Assembly: GCF_002849855.1 (NCBI RefSeq)
Contig: NZ_CP018617.1
Span: 930,001 to 994,000, forward strand
DNA length: 64,000 bases
DNA from: Vibrio azureus
Lineage (GTDB): Bacteria > Pseudomonadota > Gammaproteobacteria > Enterobacterales > Vibrionaceae
Direction: 5' to 3'
In this document: piece after piece, positions 26,734 to 36,083 of the stretch
Position numbering within the stretch: position 1 is the stretch's first letter
Layout: each line of letters starts with the position of its first letter
Position numbers and translations under genes: made by a program
The notes under the pieces: generated by a model
The model's input: the letters and a program-made list of their open reading frames with translations, nothing else
The model's database searches: none
What the model was told of the DNA's origin: nothing

Positions 26734-28078
26734 TGCACACCTCTTCTATATTGGTGACGTTATTTTTGATATCTGTTATTTTTTCGAGCAATGCTTTTTC
26801 TTCGATACATTGATTAAAAACAGAGCAAACTAATTTTATGATGTCACCAATATTTGCTAAAGAAGATTTAAGAAGTGAAGTAGTCATATTAAGAGCTGGC
26901 ATAAATTTAAGAACTTGATCTCTTTCCCCGCATGTTTCAATTAAGATCTTATTCTCAAAGCAAGCTTTTGCTACAGCTGCTGTTAAGACTTCATCATAAA
27001 ATTCAATTCCCTGAAATAGCCCAACTCCTCTCGTCTCCTTGATATATTCATCGCATTCGGTTTTCAATTGATGAAAAAACTGATGAAATAGGATTTCTTT
27101 TTCTTTAAGTTCACTTTCAAAACTATTATCAGACCAATACATCTCGATCATTTTCTTTGACGCGATAAATGCCAAATTATTGCCTCTAAATGTACCGTTA
27201 TCCTCGCCGGGTGCCCAAATATCTATCTCAGGATTAATCAATAACAAAGCCATAGGGAATCCAATTCCACCAATAGACTTAGACAAGCAGACTAAGTCAG
27301 GCTTAATATCTGCTCTTTCAAAACTAAAGAAAGCGCCAGACCTACCTACACCGGCCTGAATATCATCCACAATAAGAAGGATGCCAAAATCTGAAGCCAA
27401 TTGACGAATTCCCTTTAACCAATGATTGGAAGCGACATTAACCCCCCCTTCACCCTGGATGGTCTCTAGAATAATCGCTGCAGGCAGATCAATCCCAGAA
27501 CTTGCATCAGTAAGAAGCTTACGATAATAACTGATCGAGTCATAACCTTGTCCAAGATATCCATCGTAAGGCAATCGGGTCACCCCACCTTGAGAAACGG
27601 CTTGTCGCTTACTCTTGTTACCTGTAAGACTCAGTGACGTCCCTGACATCCCATGGAAGGCATTGGTGAAACAAATGACATTCTGTCTACCTGTGGCTTT
27701 TCTCGCAAGCTTTACTGCAGATTCAACAACACTGGTGCCTGTTGGGCTAGTAAATTGTATCTTATAATCTAAGTTTCTAGGCACTAAGATATTATGATTA
27801 AAAGTTTCAATAAACTCTTTCTTGGCTGAAGTATGAAGGTCTAAGCTCATTAGCACCCCATTACTTTCTATATAATCAATAATATCTGACTTTATTTCCA
27901 AGCAATTATGTCCATAGTTTAGAGCACCAGCACCACATAACATATCTAAATACTGATTCCCTTCGGTATCATATAGATAACTATCTTGAGCTTTATTAAA
28001 TGTTACGACAAAATTACGACAATAACTTCTAGCTTGGGATTCATACTTATCATATGTATTTGAGCTAATTTCATCCAT
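26723..28078 (-). CDS. ectB: Diaminobutyrate-2-oxoglutarate aminotransferase, EctB type
   Basis: This PLP class III aminotransferase converts aspartate 4-semialdehyde and glutamate to L-2,4-diaminobutyrate. At 451 residues it matches EctB (about 420) with some 25 extra C-terminal residues. EctB hallmarks are FTSPTGTSVVE, AFHGMSGTSLSLTG, DDIQAGVGRSGAFFSFE, the PLP-lysine motif LSKSIGG, and GEDNGTFRGNNLAF. The ectoine genes ectA and ectC and the Dab decarboxylase are absent from the window. The next genes are two dioxygenases, an aspartate kinase, a peptide exporter and NRPSs with acidic A-domain pockets, so Dab is most likely a peptide building block. It is the first gene of the run, with its promoter in the AT-rich stretch to the right. 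Confidence 0.9.
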   Translation of the reverse strand: MDEISSNTYDKYESQARSYCRNFVVTFNKAQDSYLYDTEGNQYLDMLCGAGALNYGHNCLEIKSDIIDYIESNGVLMSLDLHTSAKKEFIETFNHNILVPRNLDYKIQFTSPTGTSVVESAVKLARKATGRQNVICFTNAFHGMSGTSLSLTGNKSKRQAVSQGGVTRLPYDGYLGQGYDSISYYRKLLTDASSGIDLPAAIILETIQGEGGVNVASNHWLKGIRQLASDFGILLIVDDIQAGVGRSGAFFSFERADIKPDLVCLSKSIGGIGFPMALLLINPEIDIWAPGEDNGTFRGNNLAFIASKKMIEMYWSDNSFESELKEKEILFHQFFHQLKTECDEYIKETRGVGLFQGIEFYDEVLTAAVAKACFENKILIETCGERDQVLKFMPALNMTTSLLKSSLANIGDIIKLVCSVFNQCIEEKALLEKITDIKNNVTNIEEVCNEN

Positions 28079-28422
28079 TATATATTAATCCTTTTTTAAC
28101 TTGCTTAACTTTGACCCAATTAATGACTCCATTATTAATAATCACAGGTCAGAAATAAGTATACCAAATAATTTACAGAAAAATATACATATTTTAAATA
28201 TTAATTTAAATAATAAGTTAATTAACTTTTTATTTTTATGGAATTGAGCTTTTGGATAACAAAAAATAAATGATAAATCCAGATAAAATAACGCGCGCTA
28301 ATTCTAACTTTTTTAAATAAGTAATATTATATTTAATATTAACGGGGTAATCATACCCAAGCAGTATCAAAGTGCTTGCTGCAGAGAGATACGACTTGGG
28401 TATAGGAGGAAAGGAACTTAAC
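28079..28422. other. AT-rich intergenic region upstream of the peptide cluster
   Basis: No gene is seen here. The stretch is very AT-rich and should hold the promoter of the ectB-like gene on the minus strand, though I could not choose a single -10/-35 pair. The right part contains a short degenerate copy of the TATACCCAAG repeat (28353-28404). Confidence 0.6.
28353..28404. repeat. Short degenerate Vibrio palindromic repeat
   Basis: The unit starts ATACCCAAGCAG and ends ACTTGGGTATA, so its ends are inverted copies around an inner palindrome containing GTATC..GATAC. It is one of several such units in intergenic spaces of this window. Confidence 0.7.
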
Positions 28423-28707
28423 TATACCCAAGTGACCTCAAGATGCTTGATTCAGAGCGAGGTCACTGAGTCGAATTCAAGGAAGACAACGAAGCGGGAT
28501 AGTATTCTATTTCTTATTTTTGTAATAAGAACGGTTGTCTGACGCAAGAAGTCGGCTCAGTGACACGCTCCCAAAGGGCGAGTGACCTTAACTCTCAGAC
28601 TTTGTTAACGATTCTCAATGTAGAGCCACTAAATCTTCGAATCGTTGCCGTGCCTGAGAGCTAAGGTCATCTCGCTGAACGCAGCATCTTGAGGTTACTT
28701 GGGTATA
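28423..28707. repeat. MITE-like Vibrio repeat, full copy A (285 bp)
   Basis: The element has terminal inverted repeats of about 24 bp: TATACCCAAGTGACCTCAAG at the left and the near complement (GAGGTTACTTGGGTATA) at the right. It matches 48414-48697 in reverse orientation over its whole length, with conserved internal blocks such as GAGTCGAATTCAAGGAAGAC and GCGAGTGACCTTAACTCTCAG. There is no open frame of useful length. The right end touches the stop codon of the YoaH-family gene. Confidence 0.9.
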
Positions 28708-28875
28708 TTAATCTTCATTTTTTCTGTTCGTTTTTTCGGCATATTCAGCGCGAATCTGCTGAGCAACGATCTTTATGGCTTCTGCTGTACTCGTACCAGT
28801 TTGCATCAACTGTTGAATTTTTTCGACAGCCTTTTGCTGCTCTTGATGTGATAGAGGGGGTAAATCATCAAACAT
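28708..28875 (-). CDS. YoaH family (UPF0181) small protein
   Basis: This 55-residue protein (begins [20 protein letters not shown]) matches the YoaH/UPF0181 family in length and in the pattern LxHxEQQKAVExIQxLMxxG, followed by a predicted helix and a charged tail. The ribosome binding site AGGA sits well before the ATG. Family function is unknown. As I recall, V. cholerae carries a UPF0181 gene at the end of the vxr operon (vxrE), and the position here, just after the vxrC homologue on the same strand, agrees. The gene ends flush against a MITE-like repeat. Confidence 0.85.
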   Translation of the reverse strand: MFDDLPPLSHQEQQKAVEKIQQLMQTGTSTAEAIKIVAQQIRAEYAEKTNRKNED

Positions 28876-28995
28876 TAAAAAAATCCTCTTCGTAAAGTGC
28901 GAAGACTATAGCGATTCATACTTCGAGCTGCAAGTTAAAAGATAGTGCCTTACAGTGAATTTAAATAATCAGTTTTATAGAATATAAGTTAAGGT

Positions 28996-29907
28996 TCATT
29001 CATCGTCTGGTAGATCATCTGATGACTGCTGAGTAACATTAAATGTACGGCTAATGGTTTGTGCCTGCTCAATACTTATCCCACCCTGCCAACGACGACT
29101 ACTGATTGTTAAAGCAAGTACATAACGTGATTGCGGTATCGCATTATCGGGTAACGATGTTGGGTAATTTGATTTGTAGCTTTTTTGCCAAACTTCCTCA
29201 AACTCTCCATTTGTATAGTCGAAAAGTGACATTTCTAGTTCAGGCAGAGGACAATAAGAGTTGATCAACACACTTTTTTCAACTTTCCAACTGTCGTTAG
29301 ACGTCCAGCGTACATAAAGAGATGAGTTTGACATCCCTAAAATAACCCATGTTCTGTAAGTTTGAAAATCGCCACTTTTAATTGTTAGATGATACAAGCC
29401 AGGCTCTAACCTTCCGGAGATGTTGTAATGTTTTAAATATGTTTTTAGATTGTAACTTGGGTCAGTGCCCTGTGTGGAATCTTTTTCATAGTTAAACTTG
29501 TTATCGGAAGAAATAGACTCTTCAAACCAACGTTCAAAAACAATTTCGTCAATATCCTTCGTTGAACTGGCCTCAATCACAACCTTATAGGAGTCTCTAC
29601 CCGGGCTTTGTATAGTTTGATGAACAATGTTTAAACTTTTAAGCCAGTCAGGAAACTCTGGGGATGTTAAAGACTTACCACAGTCTTTGGTCAACGATTG
29701 CGCCAATAGCTCATCCAAGTGAGCACCAACCCCAGGATCGGTTTGACGCTGTAGAAGTTCGACAAGATCATCAAACATTGCACCTAAATCGTCCTCAAGA
29801 AGGTCTTTGTGAGCACGCTCTAGGGGCGAGTTAGATTGAAACCAGTCCATAGAATAGGCTGGTTTTATCAACATTAACAAAAGAAATAACGCAATTGATG
29901 ATTTCAT
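28996..29907 (-). CDS. vxrC: VxrC-like periplasmic protein (DUF2861)
   Basis: This 303-residue protein has a clear N-terminal signal peptide (about residues 1-19, ending PAYSM) and no other membrane segment, so it is probably periplasmic. I assign it as the third gene of the vxrABC operon from position and general similarity to the DUF2861 family. Only 10 bp separate it from vxrB. In V. cholerae the Vxr system responds to cell-wall damage and controls murein synthesis, type VI secretion and biofilm; the molecular role of VxrC itself is not established. Confidence 0.75.
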   Translation of the reverse strand: MKSSIALFLLLMLIKPAYSMDWFQSNSPLERAHKDLLEDDLGAMFDDLVELLQRQTDPGVGAHLDELLAQSLTKDCGKSLTSPEFPDWLKSLNIVHQTIQSPGRDSYKVVIEASSTKDIDEIVFERWFEESISSDNKFNYEKDSTQGTDPSYNLKTYLKHYNISGRLEPGLYHLTIKSGDFQTYRTWVILGMSNSSLYVRWTSNDSWKVEKSVLINSYCPLPELEMSLFDYTNGEFEEVWQKSYKSNYPTSLPDNAIPQSRYVLALTISSRRWQGGISIEQAQTISRTFNVTQQSSDDLPDDE

Positions 29908-29917
29908 TATTTGTTAC

Positions 29918-30580
29918 TTATGTCTTCATTTTGTATCCAACACCTCGTAATGTTTCAATCTCTAGCCCTGGCAGTTTCTGACGAAGTTGAAGGACATGTG
30001 TATCAACAGTACGGGTGGTGGGGAAATGGTTATAACCCCAAACATGATCGAGTAATTCATCTCGAGTGAATACTCTACCAAGGTTGGAAGCTAAAAATAA
30101 TAATAGGTCAAACTCTGTTCTAGTTAGCGTTATCGGCTGACCATTAAAGATAACTTCACGTGTCGCTCGGTTAATCTCAAGGCCTTTAGTAACCACTTTA
30201 TCTGATGCATCTACACCATCAGAATCTGGAGCTCGAAGCTGAGCGCGAACTCTTGCCAGCAATTCTGCTTCTGCAAAAGGTTTTGTCAAGTAATCGTTTG
30301 CACCTGAGTCTAAACCTGCGACCTTATCTTTTATTGTCACTAATGCAGTTAAAAGAATGACTGGGACATCTTTGAGTTTTTTCCATTTAGGCAACGATAA
30401 AACAGAATCACCATCTGGTAGTTGTCGATCTAATATAACTAGGTCAGCCTTCTTCCACTCAGGCTCTACATCTGAAATACGCTCAACATGTATACATTCA
30501 TAGCCAGCTTGTTCCAAGCTTACTAGTAGCCCATCGGCCAAGTTTCTATCATCCTCAACGAGAAGCAGCGTCTGTTTCAC
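29918..30580 (-). CDS. vxrB: OmpR-type response regulator VxrB (VbrR)
   Basis: This 220-residue protein has a receiver domain (residues 1-115; acidic pair in VEDD, phospho-acceptor Asp in VILDRQLPDG, conserved Lys in LTKPF) and a C-terminal OmpR winged helix (about 128-220; TRTEFDLLLFL, RTVDTHVLQLRQKL, RGVGYKM). It overlaps the 3' end of the kinase gene by 26 bp. In vibrios this pair (VxrAB/WigKR/VbrKR) governs the response to cell-wall-active antibiotics. Confidence 0.9.
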   Translation of the reverse strand: MKQTLLLVEDDRNLADGLLVSLEQAGYECIHVERISDVEPEWKKADLVILDRQLPDGDSVLSLPKWKKLKDVPVILLTALVTIKDKVAGLDSGANDYLTKPFAEAELLARVRAQLRAPDSDGVDASDKVVTKGLEINRATREVIFNGQPITLTRTEFDLLLFLASNLGRVFTRDELLDHVWGYNHFPTTRTVDTHVLQLRQKLPGLEIETLRGVGYKMKT

Positions 30581-32009
30581 AAGGTATCTCCAAAGTAAAC
30601 GTTGTTGGTGGACCCGCTAGGTGCATCTTCCCACCCATGCGACCTACCATCGATTCAACAATAGTTAAGCCCAAACCTAACCCATTTGCACTGACAAACG
30701 GCTTTCTTAAGTTTTGCCAATCTTTTTCAGTCAAATTACCAGCGTCTTTGACTTGAATTATGAGCTTTTCAACGCTGGTTTGTATATGTAGTTCAACGGG
30801 AGCAACACCATATTTGATGGCATTCTTCAACAAATTATCAATACATGTTCCTAACCAGTACACATTAACTTTAGCAGCAACGTCATGGTTTATATTTAAA
30901 GTTACTACACCGCTGAATTCTTCTTCAATCTTGTATTCTAACCATTCTTCAACAGATTGAACCCATTCTGTTGCAAGCATTTGGTTATCTGACTGTAAAT
31001 AATCTTTGCTCGCTTCGGCTAACTGCCTTAGACGGCGAGTATCCTCACACAATCGACGGAACTCTTCATATAGGTTTTCTGGTAAGTGTTCAAACTCTCT
31101 TCGAAACCCTTCCACTGTTAACGAAAGAGAAGCGATCGGTGTTCGCAGCTCATGAGTTAGAATTTGTAAAACAAGCATACGACTGCGTAGCTCTTCTCGT
31201 TTACTGTTCCAACGATAGACTGACCAACCGATCACCAAAAGTATGTTAGCAATAACCAATACTAATATGCCGATTTGAAGCAGAGCTGAATGATCTTCCA
31301 GATCCCAACAAATATTACCTCGCTTCACGAAACAGTGATTACTCACCGCTGAGAGCTCGAATGACAATCCCGCTTCACTTATTTTTGGAGCCCAAACTTT
31401 TTTTGGAAAAACAAAGTAATGATCACCTTGTAATAACCATAAATCTTGACCTTCTATGAACATACTTGCCCCTCTGATAAAGGCATTGATAGTATCTTCA
31501 TCCATGTTTTTCAAGCTGGTCAATAAGTGATCAGCGCTATTATTTGGCCGCTCTTTAACATGCATAAATTTGAGCAACTTATCTTTACTATCGGGAAAGA
31601 TATTTATGTATCTAGCTGCATAAGTACCACCACCAGGATGAATCAGCCCACTCCTTTTAAACCAACTTGGCTTTAACTTTTTCGAATTACACATTGCTCG
31701 AGTAAAAACAAGCGGTTCAGTTATTGATGGGTTTAATGGCAGTTTGCCACGACATGTTTGCGATAACCGATAAAGAAGTTGAATATCTTTTAAAGGATAG
31801 TCTGTCGTTTGCGGGAACATCGAATCGGGCGAAATCAACTTTGTAGGATAAGTCGAACGCAATTCACGGGTATCATATGACCATTCTGCTATCTGATAGT
31901 TAAATAACGTTTTAAATGTATCAATACGTTCAGGTAATGTGTTTGCAATCGCAGCTGGAGAAAGCAAAGACAATATGAATGCAGAGCGTTGTAAAAACTG
32001 TTTAATCAA
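30555..32009 (-). CDS. vxrA: Sensor histidine kinase VxrA (VbrK)
   Basis: This 484-residue protein has a signal anchor (residues 1-22), a periplasmic sensor region of about 220 residues (DUF3404 type), a membrane segment near residues 243-263, a HisKA dimerisation domain with THELRTPIASL (phospho-His near 285) and an ATPase domain with NLLKNAIKYG and GLGLTIVESM. No HAMP linker is evident between membrane segment and H-box. It pairs with the overlapping response regulator gene. The periplasmic domain contains several Cys residues that could form disulfides. Confidence 0.88.
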   Translation of the reverse strand: MIKQFLQRSAFILSLLSPAAIANTLPERIDTFKTLFNYQIAEWSYDTRELRSTYPTKLISPDSMFPQTTDYPLKDIQLLYRLSQTCRGKLPLNPSITEPLVFTRAMCNSKKLKPSWFKRSGLIHPGGGTYAARYINIFPDSKDKLLKFMHVKERPNNSADHLLTSLKNMDEDTINAFIRGASMFIEGQDLWLLQGDHYFVFPKKVWAPKISEAGLSFELSAVSNHCFVKRGNICWDLEDHSALLQIGILVLVIANILLVIGWSVYRWNSKREELRSRMLVLQILTHELRTPIASLSLTVEGFRREFEHLPENLYEEFRRLCEDTRRLRQLAEASKDYLQSDNQMLATEWVQSVEEWLEYKIEEEFSGVVTLNINHDVAAKVNVYWLGTCIDNLLKNAIKYGVAPVELHIQTSVEKLIIQVKDAGNLTEKDWQNLRKPFVSANGLGLGLTIVESMVGRMGGKMHLAGPPTTFTLEIPCETDAASR

Positions 32010-32112
32010 ACTGTTACCGTTAGTTATGTTTATGCAGGAATATACATCAAGATAAATCTAAAAGTCATTATTTGCTTTAAGGCTTTACAGTACTATTACA
32101 TTAACAGTATAC

Positions 32113-32138
32113 AAAAAAGGCCAGCATTTGCTGACCTT
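32113..32138 (-). terminator. Rho-independent terminator of pntAB
   Basis: On the minus strand a stem AAGGTCAGC/GCTGGCCTT with one mismatch and a short AAAT loop is followed by a run of T (CCTTTTTTG). It lies about 40 bp after the pntB stop codon. Confidence 0.8.
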
Positions 32139-32174
32139 AATTGATTTAATTGTTGATAAATATTTTTACCGTAG

Positions 32175-33569
32175 CTAGAGTGCTTTTAAAATTGACTCTA
32201 CGGTTTCTTTGGCATCACCAAATAACATTGATGTATTCTCTTTAAAAAACAGGGGGTTTTGTACACCTGCATAGCCTGTATTCATGGAACGTTTAAAAAC
32301 AATCACATTTTGTGCATTCCAAACTTCTAGAACAGGCATACCAGCAATTGGACTGTTTGGATCTTCTAGCGCAGCTGGATTAACGGTATCATTCGCACCA
32401 ATCACCAACACAGTATCTGTTTCAGGAAAATCATCATTGATTTCATCCATCTCTAAGACAATATCGTAAGGGACTTTCGCTTCTGCTAACAAAACATTCA
32501 TGTGACCCGGAAGCCGCCCAGCAACCGGATGAATACCAAAACGGACATTAACCCCCTGCGCACGCAGCTTTTCAGTAATCTCATGAACTGGATATTGCGC
32601 TTGTGCAACTGCCATACCGTACCCTGGAGTGATAATGACTGATTTTGAATTCTTCAACATATCTGCCACCTCTTCTGCGTTTACTTCAGTATATTCACCC
32701 TGCTCGTCATCACTTGTGATAACCACTTCTTGGCCAAAGCCACCTGCAATCACACTAATAAATGAACGGTTCATTGCTTTACACATAATGTACGAAAGAA
32801 TGGCACCAGACGAACCAACTAACGCGCCTGTAACAATCAGCAAGTCATTAGCCAACATAAACCCTGCCGCCGCCGCCGCCCAACCTGAATAAGAGTTCAG
32901 CATAGATACGACCACAGGCATATCTGCTCCACCAATAGACGCGACGAGATGGTAGCCAAAAACAAATGCGATGAGCGTCATAGCCACTAACGCCATCATA
33001 TTGCCATCAGCGTTGACAAAATAAACCATTAACCAAGCCGAAATTATAAGGATCGCAAGGTTCATCTTATGTTTATGAGGTAAGTTTAACGGTGAAGAAG
33101 AAATAATTCCGCGCAGCTTTCCAAACGCCACGACTGAACCAGTAAAGGTTATTGCTCCAATAAACACACCTAAAAAGACTTCGACCAGATGAATAACATG
33201 CTCGGCATGAATCTCTGTAAGCTCCGTAGAAACTGGAGCTGGTGGCGCTAAGTAGCTGTTGTAACCAACCAGAACAGCAGCCATACCAACAAAGCTGTGT
33301 AAGATAGCGACCAGTTCTGGCATTTCAGTCATTTCGACTTTTTTTGCATAATGGATACCAATACCACCGCCTATCACCATAGCAATGATAATCCAAGCAA
33401 AGCCTTCAGCATTGGGGCTAAAAATGGTCGCAAGTAACGCAATGACCATACCTGCGATCCCGAAATAATTACCTCTTCGAGCAGATTCTTGCTTTGAGAG
33501 GCCCGCAAGACTTAGGATGAAAAATAATGCAGCGACGATATACGCTGCCTGTACTAAACCAAAAGACAT
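32175..33569 (-). CDS. pntB: NAD(P) transhydrogenase subunit beta
   Basis: PntB forms the proton channel part and the NADP(H)-binding domain of the membrane transhydrogenase that couples proton entry to NADPH formation. The 464-residue protein has many hydrophobic segments in its first 270 residues, and a C-terminal NADP-binding domain with [31 protein letters not shown] and [10 protein letters not shown]. Length and motifs match E. coli PntB (462). It lies 11 bp after pntA, with a strong AGGAGT ribosome binding site. Confidence 0.97.
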   Translation of the reverse strand: MSFGLVQAAYIVAALFFILSLAGLSKQESARRGNYFGIAGMVIALLATIFSPNAEGFAWIIIAMVIGGGIGIHYAKKVEMTEMPELVAILHSFVGMAAVLVGYNSYLAPPAPVSTELTEIHAEHVIHLVEVFLGVFIGAITFTGSVVAFGKLRGIISSSPLNLPHKHKMNLAILIISAWLMVYFVNADGNMMALVAMTLIAFVFGYHLVASIGGADMPVVVSMLNSYSGWAAAAAGFMLANDLLIVTGALVGSSGAILSYIMCKAMNRSFISVIAGGFGQEVVITSDDEQGEYTEVNAEEVADMLKNSKSVIITPGYGMAVAQAQYPVHEITEKLRAQGVNVRFGIHPVAGRLPGHMNVLLAEAKVPYDIVLEMDEINDDFPETDTVLVIGANDTVNPAALEDPNSPIAGMPVLEVWNAQNVIVFKRSMNTGYAGVQNPLFFKENTSMLFGDAKETVESILKAL

Positions 33570-33580
33570 AATGACTCCTA

Positions 33581-35137
33581 TTATTTGTCTTTGCGGAACA
33601 TTTCAAGCATGCGTTTAGTAACCGTAAAGCCACCAAATATATTGATACTTGCAATAAGAACAGCAATGAATGATAGGAAGGTCACGACGCCATTCCCTTG
33701 ACCAATTTGTAATAACGCCCCTACAACAATAATTCCAGAGATTGCGTTGGTCACCGACATTAATGGAGTGTGAAGAGCATGTGTCACATTCCAAACAACG
33801 TAATACCCCACAACACACGCTAGAACAAATACGGTAAAATGAGACAAGAATGCAGCTGGAGCCACTGAAGCAATCCATCCAAATGCGCCAAGCCCCAAGG
33901 CTAAGCATGCGACTTTCTTAGTAGGTGAAGTCGGTTCTGATTTTTTGGGGTCTTTTTTTATTGGTGCTTTTGACTCTACTTGTGGTTGAGCAGAAACCTG
34001 AATTGGAGGCGCTGGCCAAGTAATGTCACCAGCTTTGATCACAGTGACACCTCTTATGACAACATCATCAAAATCGATATCGATCTTGCCATCTTTTTCT
34101 TTACAAAGAAGTTTAAGTAGATTGACCAGATTCGTAGCATACAGTTGTGAAGATTGAGTCGGTAAACGACCCACCATATCTGTATAGCCGATAATCTTTA
34201 CGCCGTTTGCCGTTGTGATTACTTGATCTTTGATCGTATATTCGCAGTTACCACCGTTGGCTGCCGCAAGATCTACAATAACGCTGCCTGCTTTCATGCT
34301 ATCGACCATCTCTTTAGTAATCAATACTGGCGCAGGCTTTCCAGGAATAAGTGCAGTTGTAATGATAATATCAACATCTTTTGCCTGATCTGCATACAGC
34401 TCAGCCGCCTTATTGTTGAAATCATCTGACATCTCTTTGGCGTAACCATCACCAGAACCCGCTTCTTCTTTGAAATCGACAGTAAGAAATTCTGCGCCCA
34501 TCGATTCAACTTGCTCTTTTACTTCGGGTCGAACATCAAATGCTCTAACAATCGCACCTAAGCTTCCTGCAGCACCAATTGCTGCCAATCCGGCAACGCC
34601 TGCGCCAGCGACCAGGACCTTTGCTGGAGGGACTTTACCTGCTGCTGTAATTTGACCAGTAAAAAAACGGCCAAACTCATGAGCGGCTTCTACCACAGCA
34701 CGATAACCGGCAATATTTGCCATGGATGACAGAGCATCTAATGCTTGTGCTCTGGAAATACGTGGTACTGAATCCATAGCAAGAACATTGATATTCTTGG
34801 AAGAAAGCTGCTCCATCAACAGCGTATTTTGAGCTGGCCAAATAAAACTAATGAGTGTCGCTTCTTCTTGTAACTGTTCAATCTCATCAATCTCAAGTTC
34901 TGGATTCACTATGGGTGCATTCACTTTTAAGATGATTTCTGAAGCCCAAACCTCTTCCTTTGTAGACACTTTTGCACCAGCAGATTCGTAGGCAATATCA
35001 TCAAAGCTAGCAAGTAAGCCAGCCTTTGATTCGATTACAACATCGAATCCTAATTTGATTAACTGCTCAACCGATTTTGGCGAGGCAGCTACTCGCGTTT
35101 CTCCCGCAAGTATTTCTTTAGGAACACCAATTTGCAA
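33581..35137 (-). CDS. pntA: NAD(P) transhydrogenase subunit alpha
   Basis: PntA carries the NAD(H)-binding domains and membrane helices of the transhydrogenase. Motifs include [17 protein letters not shown] at the N-terminus, [16 protein letters not shown] (NAD-binding glycine loop) and [16 protein letters not shown], with hydrophobic helices after residue 410. I chose the TTG start at 35137 because AGGAG lies eight bases before it and the protein then begins LQIGVPKE, in line with E. coli PntA. A longer frame to an ATG at 35170 would add 11 residues not found in the family. Length is then 518 residues. Confidence 0.95.
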   Translation of the reverse strand: MQIGVPKEILAGETRVAASPKSVEQLIKLGFDVVIESKAGLLASFDDIAYESAGAKVSTKEEVWASEIILKVNAPIVNPELEIDEIEQLQEEATLISFIWPAQNTLLMEQLSSKNINVLAMDSVPRISRAQALDALSSMANIAGYRAVVEAAHEFGRFFTGQITAAGKVPPAKVLVAGAGVAGLAAIGAAGSLGAIVRAFDVRPEVKEQVESMGAEFLTVDFKEEAGSGDGYAKEMSDDFNNKAAELYADQAKDVDIIITTALIPGKPAPVLITKEMVDSMKAGSVIVDLAAANGGNCEYTIKDQVITTANGVKIIGYTDMVGRLPTQSSQLYATNLVNLLKLLCKEKDGKIDIDFDDVVIRGVTVIKAGDITWPAPPIQVSAQPQVESKAPIKKDPKKSEPTSPTKKVACLALGLGAFGWIASVAPAAFLSHFTVFVLACVVGYYVVWNVTHALHTPLMSVTNAISGIIVVGALLQIGQGNGVVTFLSFIAVLIASINIFGGFTVTKRMLEMFRKDK

Positions 35138-35218
35138 AACGCATACTCCTTGTATACATATGGCCATCATTTATAAAAGCAGGTCAATTACAACCATTTT
35201 TTAAGGTAAAAAACTAAA

Positions 35219-35248
35219 AGAGCCATTAGCATATACGCTAATGGCTCT
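35219..35248 (-). terminator. Terminator after the HlyU-domain gene
   Basis: A perfect 12-bp stem (AGAGCCATTAGC/GCTAATGGCTCT) with a 6-base loop lies between the stop of the small gene at 35284 and the pntA start. On the minus strand it is followed by a T-rich stretch (CTTTTAGTTTTTTACC). Confidence 0.85.
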
Positions 35249-35283
35249 CTTTGAGATGATACGAATCAAATTGCAACAATTTC

Positions 35284-35565
35284 TTAGCTGAAGATGCTAT
35301 CACCCATCTGATCAATGAACATTTGAGATTTTTTAAGCATCAACTCGTTCGCATCTTGTTCTGCTAGCAAAAGGTCGGAACGGATAAAGCGGTGTGATTT
35401 TAATTCACCATTCAATTGTTTTTCGATACGCCCAGCGACCCGGTATTGCCCACCTTCTAAAAGACTTTCTTGATAGATTAAATACCCTTTGTATTCCATT
35501 GGCTCACTGATTTTCATCTCAGCGTTGTTTGAACTGCTCTTAAATAAACGAGAAAAAAATCCCAC
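35284..35565 (-). CDS. HlyU-domain small protein
   Basis: This 93-residue protein (begins MGFFSRLFKSSSNN, with IYQESLLEGGQYRVAGRI) resembles the small family named 'transcriptional activator HlyU' in domain databases (PF10115). It has no obvious helix-turn-helix and is distinct from the ArsR-type HlyU of Vibrio haemolysin control, so a regulatory role should not be assumed. Start is GTG at 35565 with a strong AGGAGGGAGC upstream. It is flanked by its own terminator. Confidence 0.75.
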   Translation of the reverse strand: MGFFSRLFKSSSNNAEMKISEPMEYKGYLIYQESLLEGGQYRVAGRIEKQLNGELKSHRFIRSDLLLAEQDANELMLKKSQMFIDQMGDSIFS

Positions 35566-35709
35566 GCTCCCTCCTGTTGGGTATAGACATTAACGAAGAT
35601 ATTTTGGTTAAAATAACAATGACAGGCAAGCGGCAATACAAGAAATGATTTAAATAATCCATCAAAAGGGATAGTTAGACAAGGTCTATGAGAGCCTCAT
35701 GGTAAAGCT

Positions 35710-36060
35710 CTAAATAGGATCATCATACAGCTCGAGAGCATTCTGTCGGCTTTCATTAGAATATGAAAGAAGAATTGGTACGTCGTTATTGCGATTTTGT
35801 CTTCGGTCTTGCTCAATCATTTTGACTGCATTCTCAACCGCAACAGACGCATTGTGTTTAAGTTGAGTGAGCTTATCTTCGGGTAGTGTCGCAAGAAAGT
35901 CGATATCATGTCGAATGTAAACTGGTTTTAATTGCACTAAAGCCAAACAAGCGATATCGGCAAGCTGTTCACTGTTAAACTGAGCAACAATATTCGATTC
36001 TGACAGTAATTGCCCAACGAGCGTTTCCATATAGTTATGAACTTCAGCACTAATTTGCAT
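35710..36060 (-). CDS. ComFB-like late competence protein homologue
   Basis: The 116-residue protein resembles the ComFB family: helical, with ADIACLALVQLKPVYIRHDIDF in the centre and a conserved short C-terminal segment. ComFB-type proteins in some bacteria bind cyclic dinucleotides; here the gene follows a diguanylate cyclase gene with about 20 bp spacing, so a link to c-di-GMP is suggestive (inference). The ribosome binding site AAGGAGAGAG is strong. No catalytic motif is seen. Confidence 0.7.
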   Translation of the reverse strand: MQISAEVHNYMETLVGQLLSESNIVAQFNSEQLADIACLALVQLKPVYIRHDIDFLATLPEDKLTQLKHNASVAVENAVKMIEQDRRQNRNNDVPILLSYSNESRQNALELYDDPI

Positions 36061-36083
36061 CGACTCTCTCCTTAAGTCATCTT

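Noticed and set aside
28423..28707. Integron attC site or insertion sequence
   Set aside because: No integrase or transposase frame and no attC core are seen; the TATACCC inverted ends fit a MITE-like repeat better.
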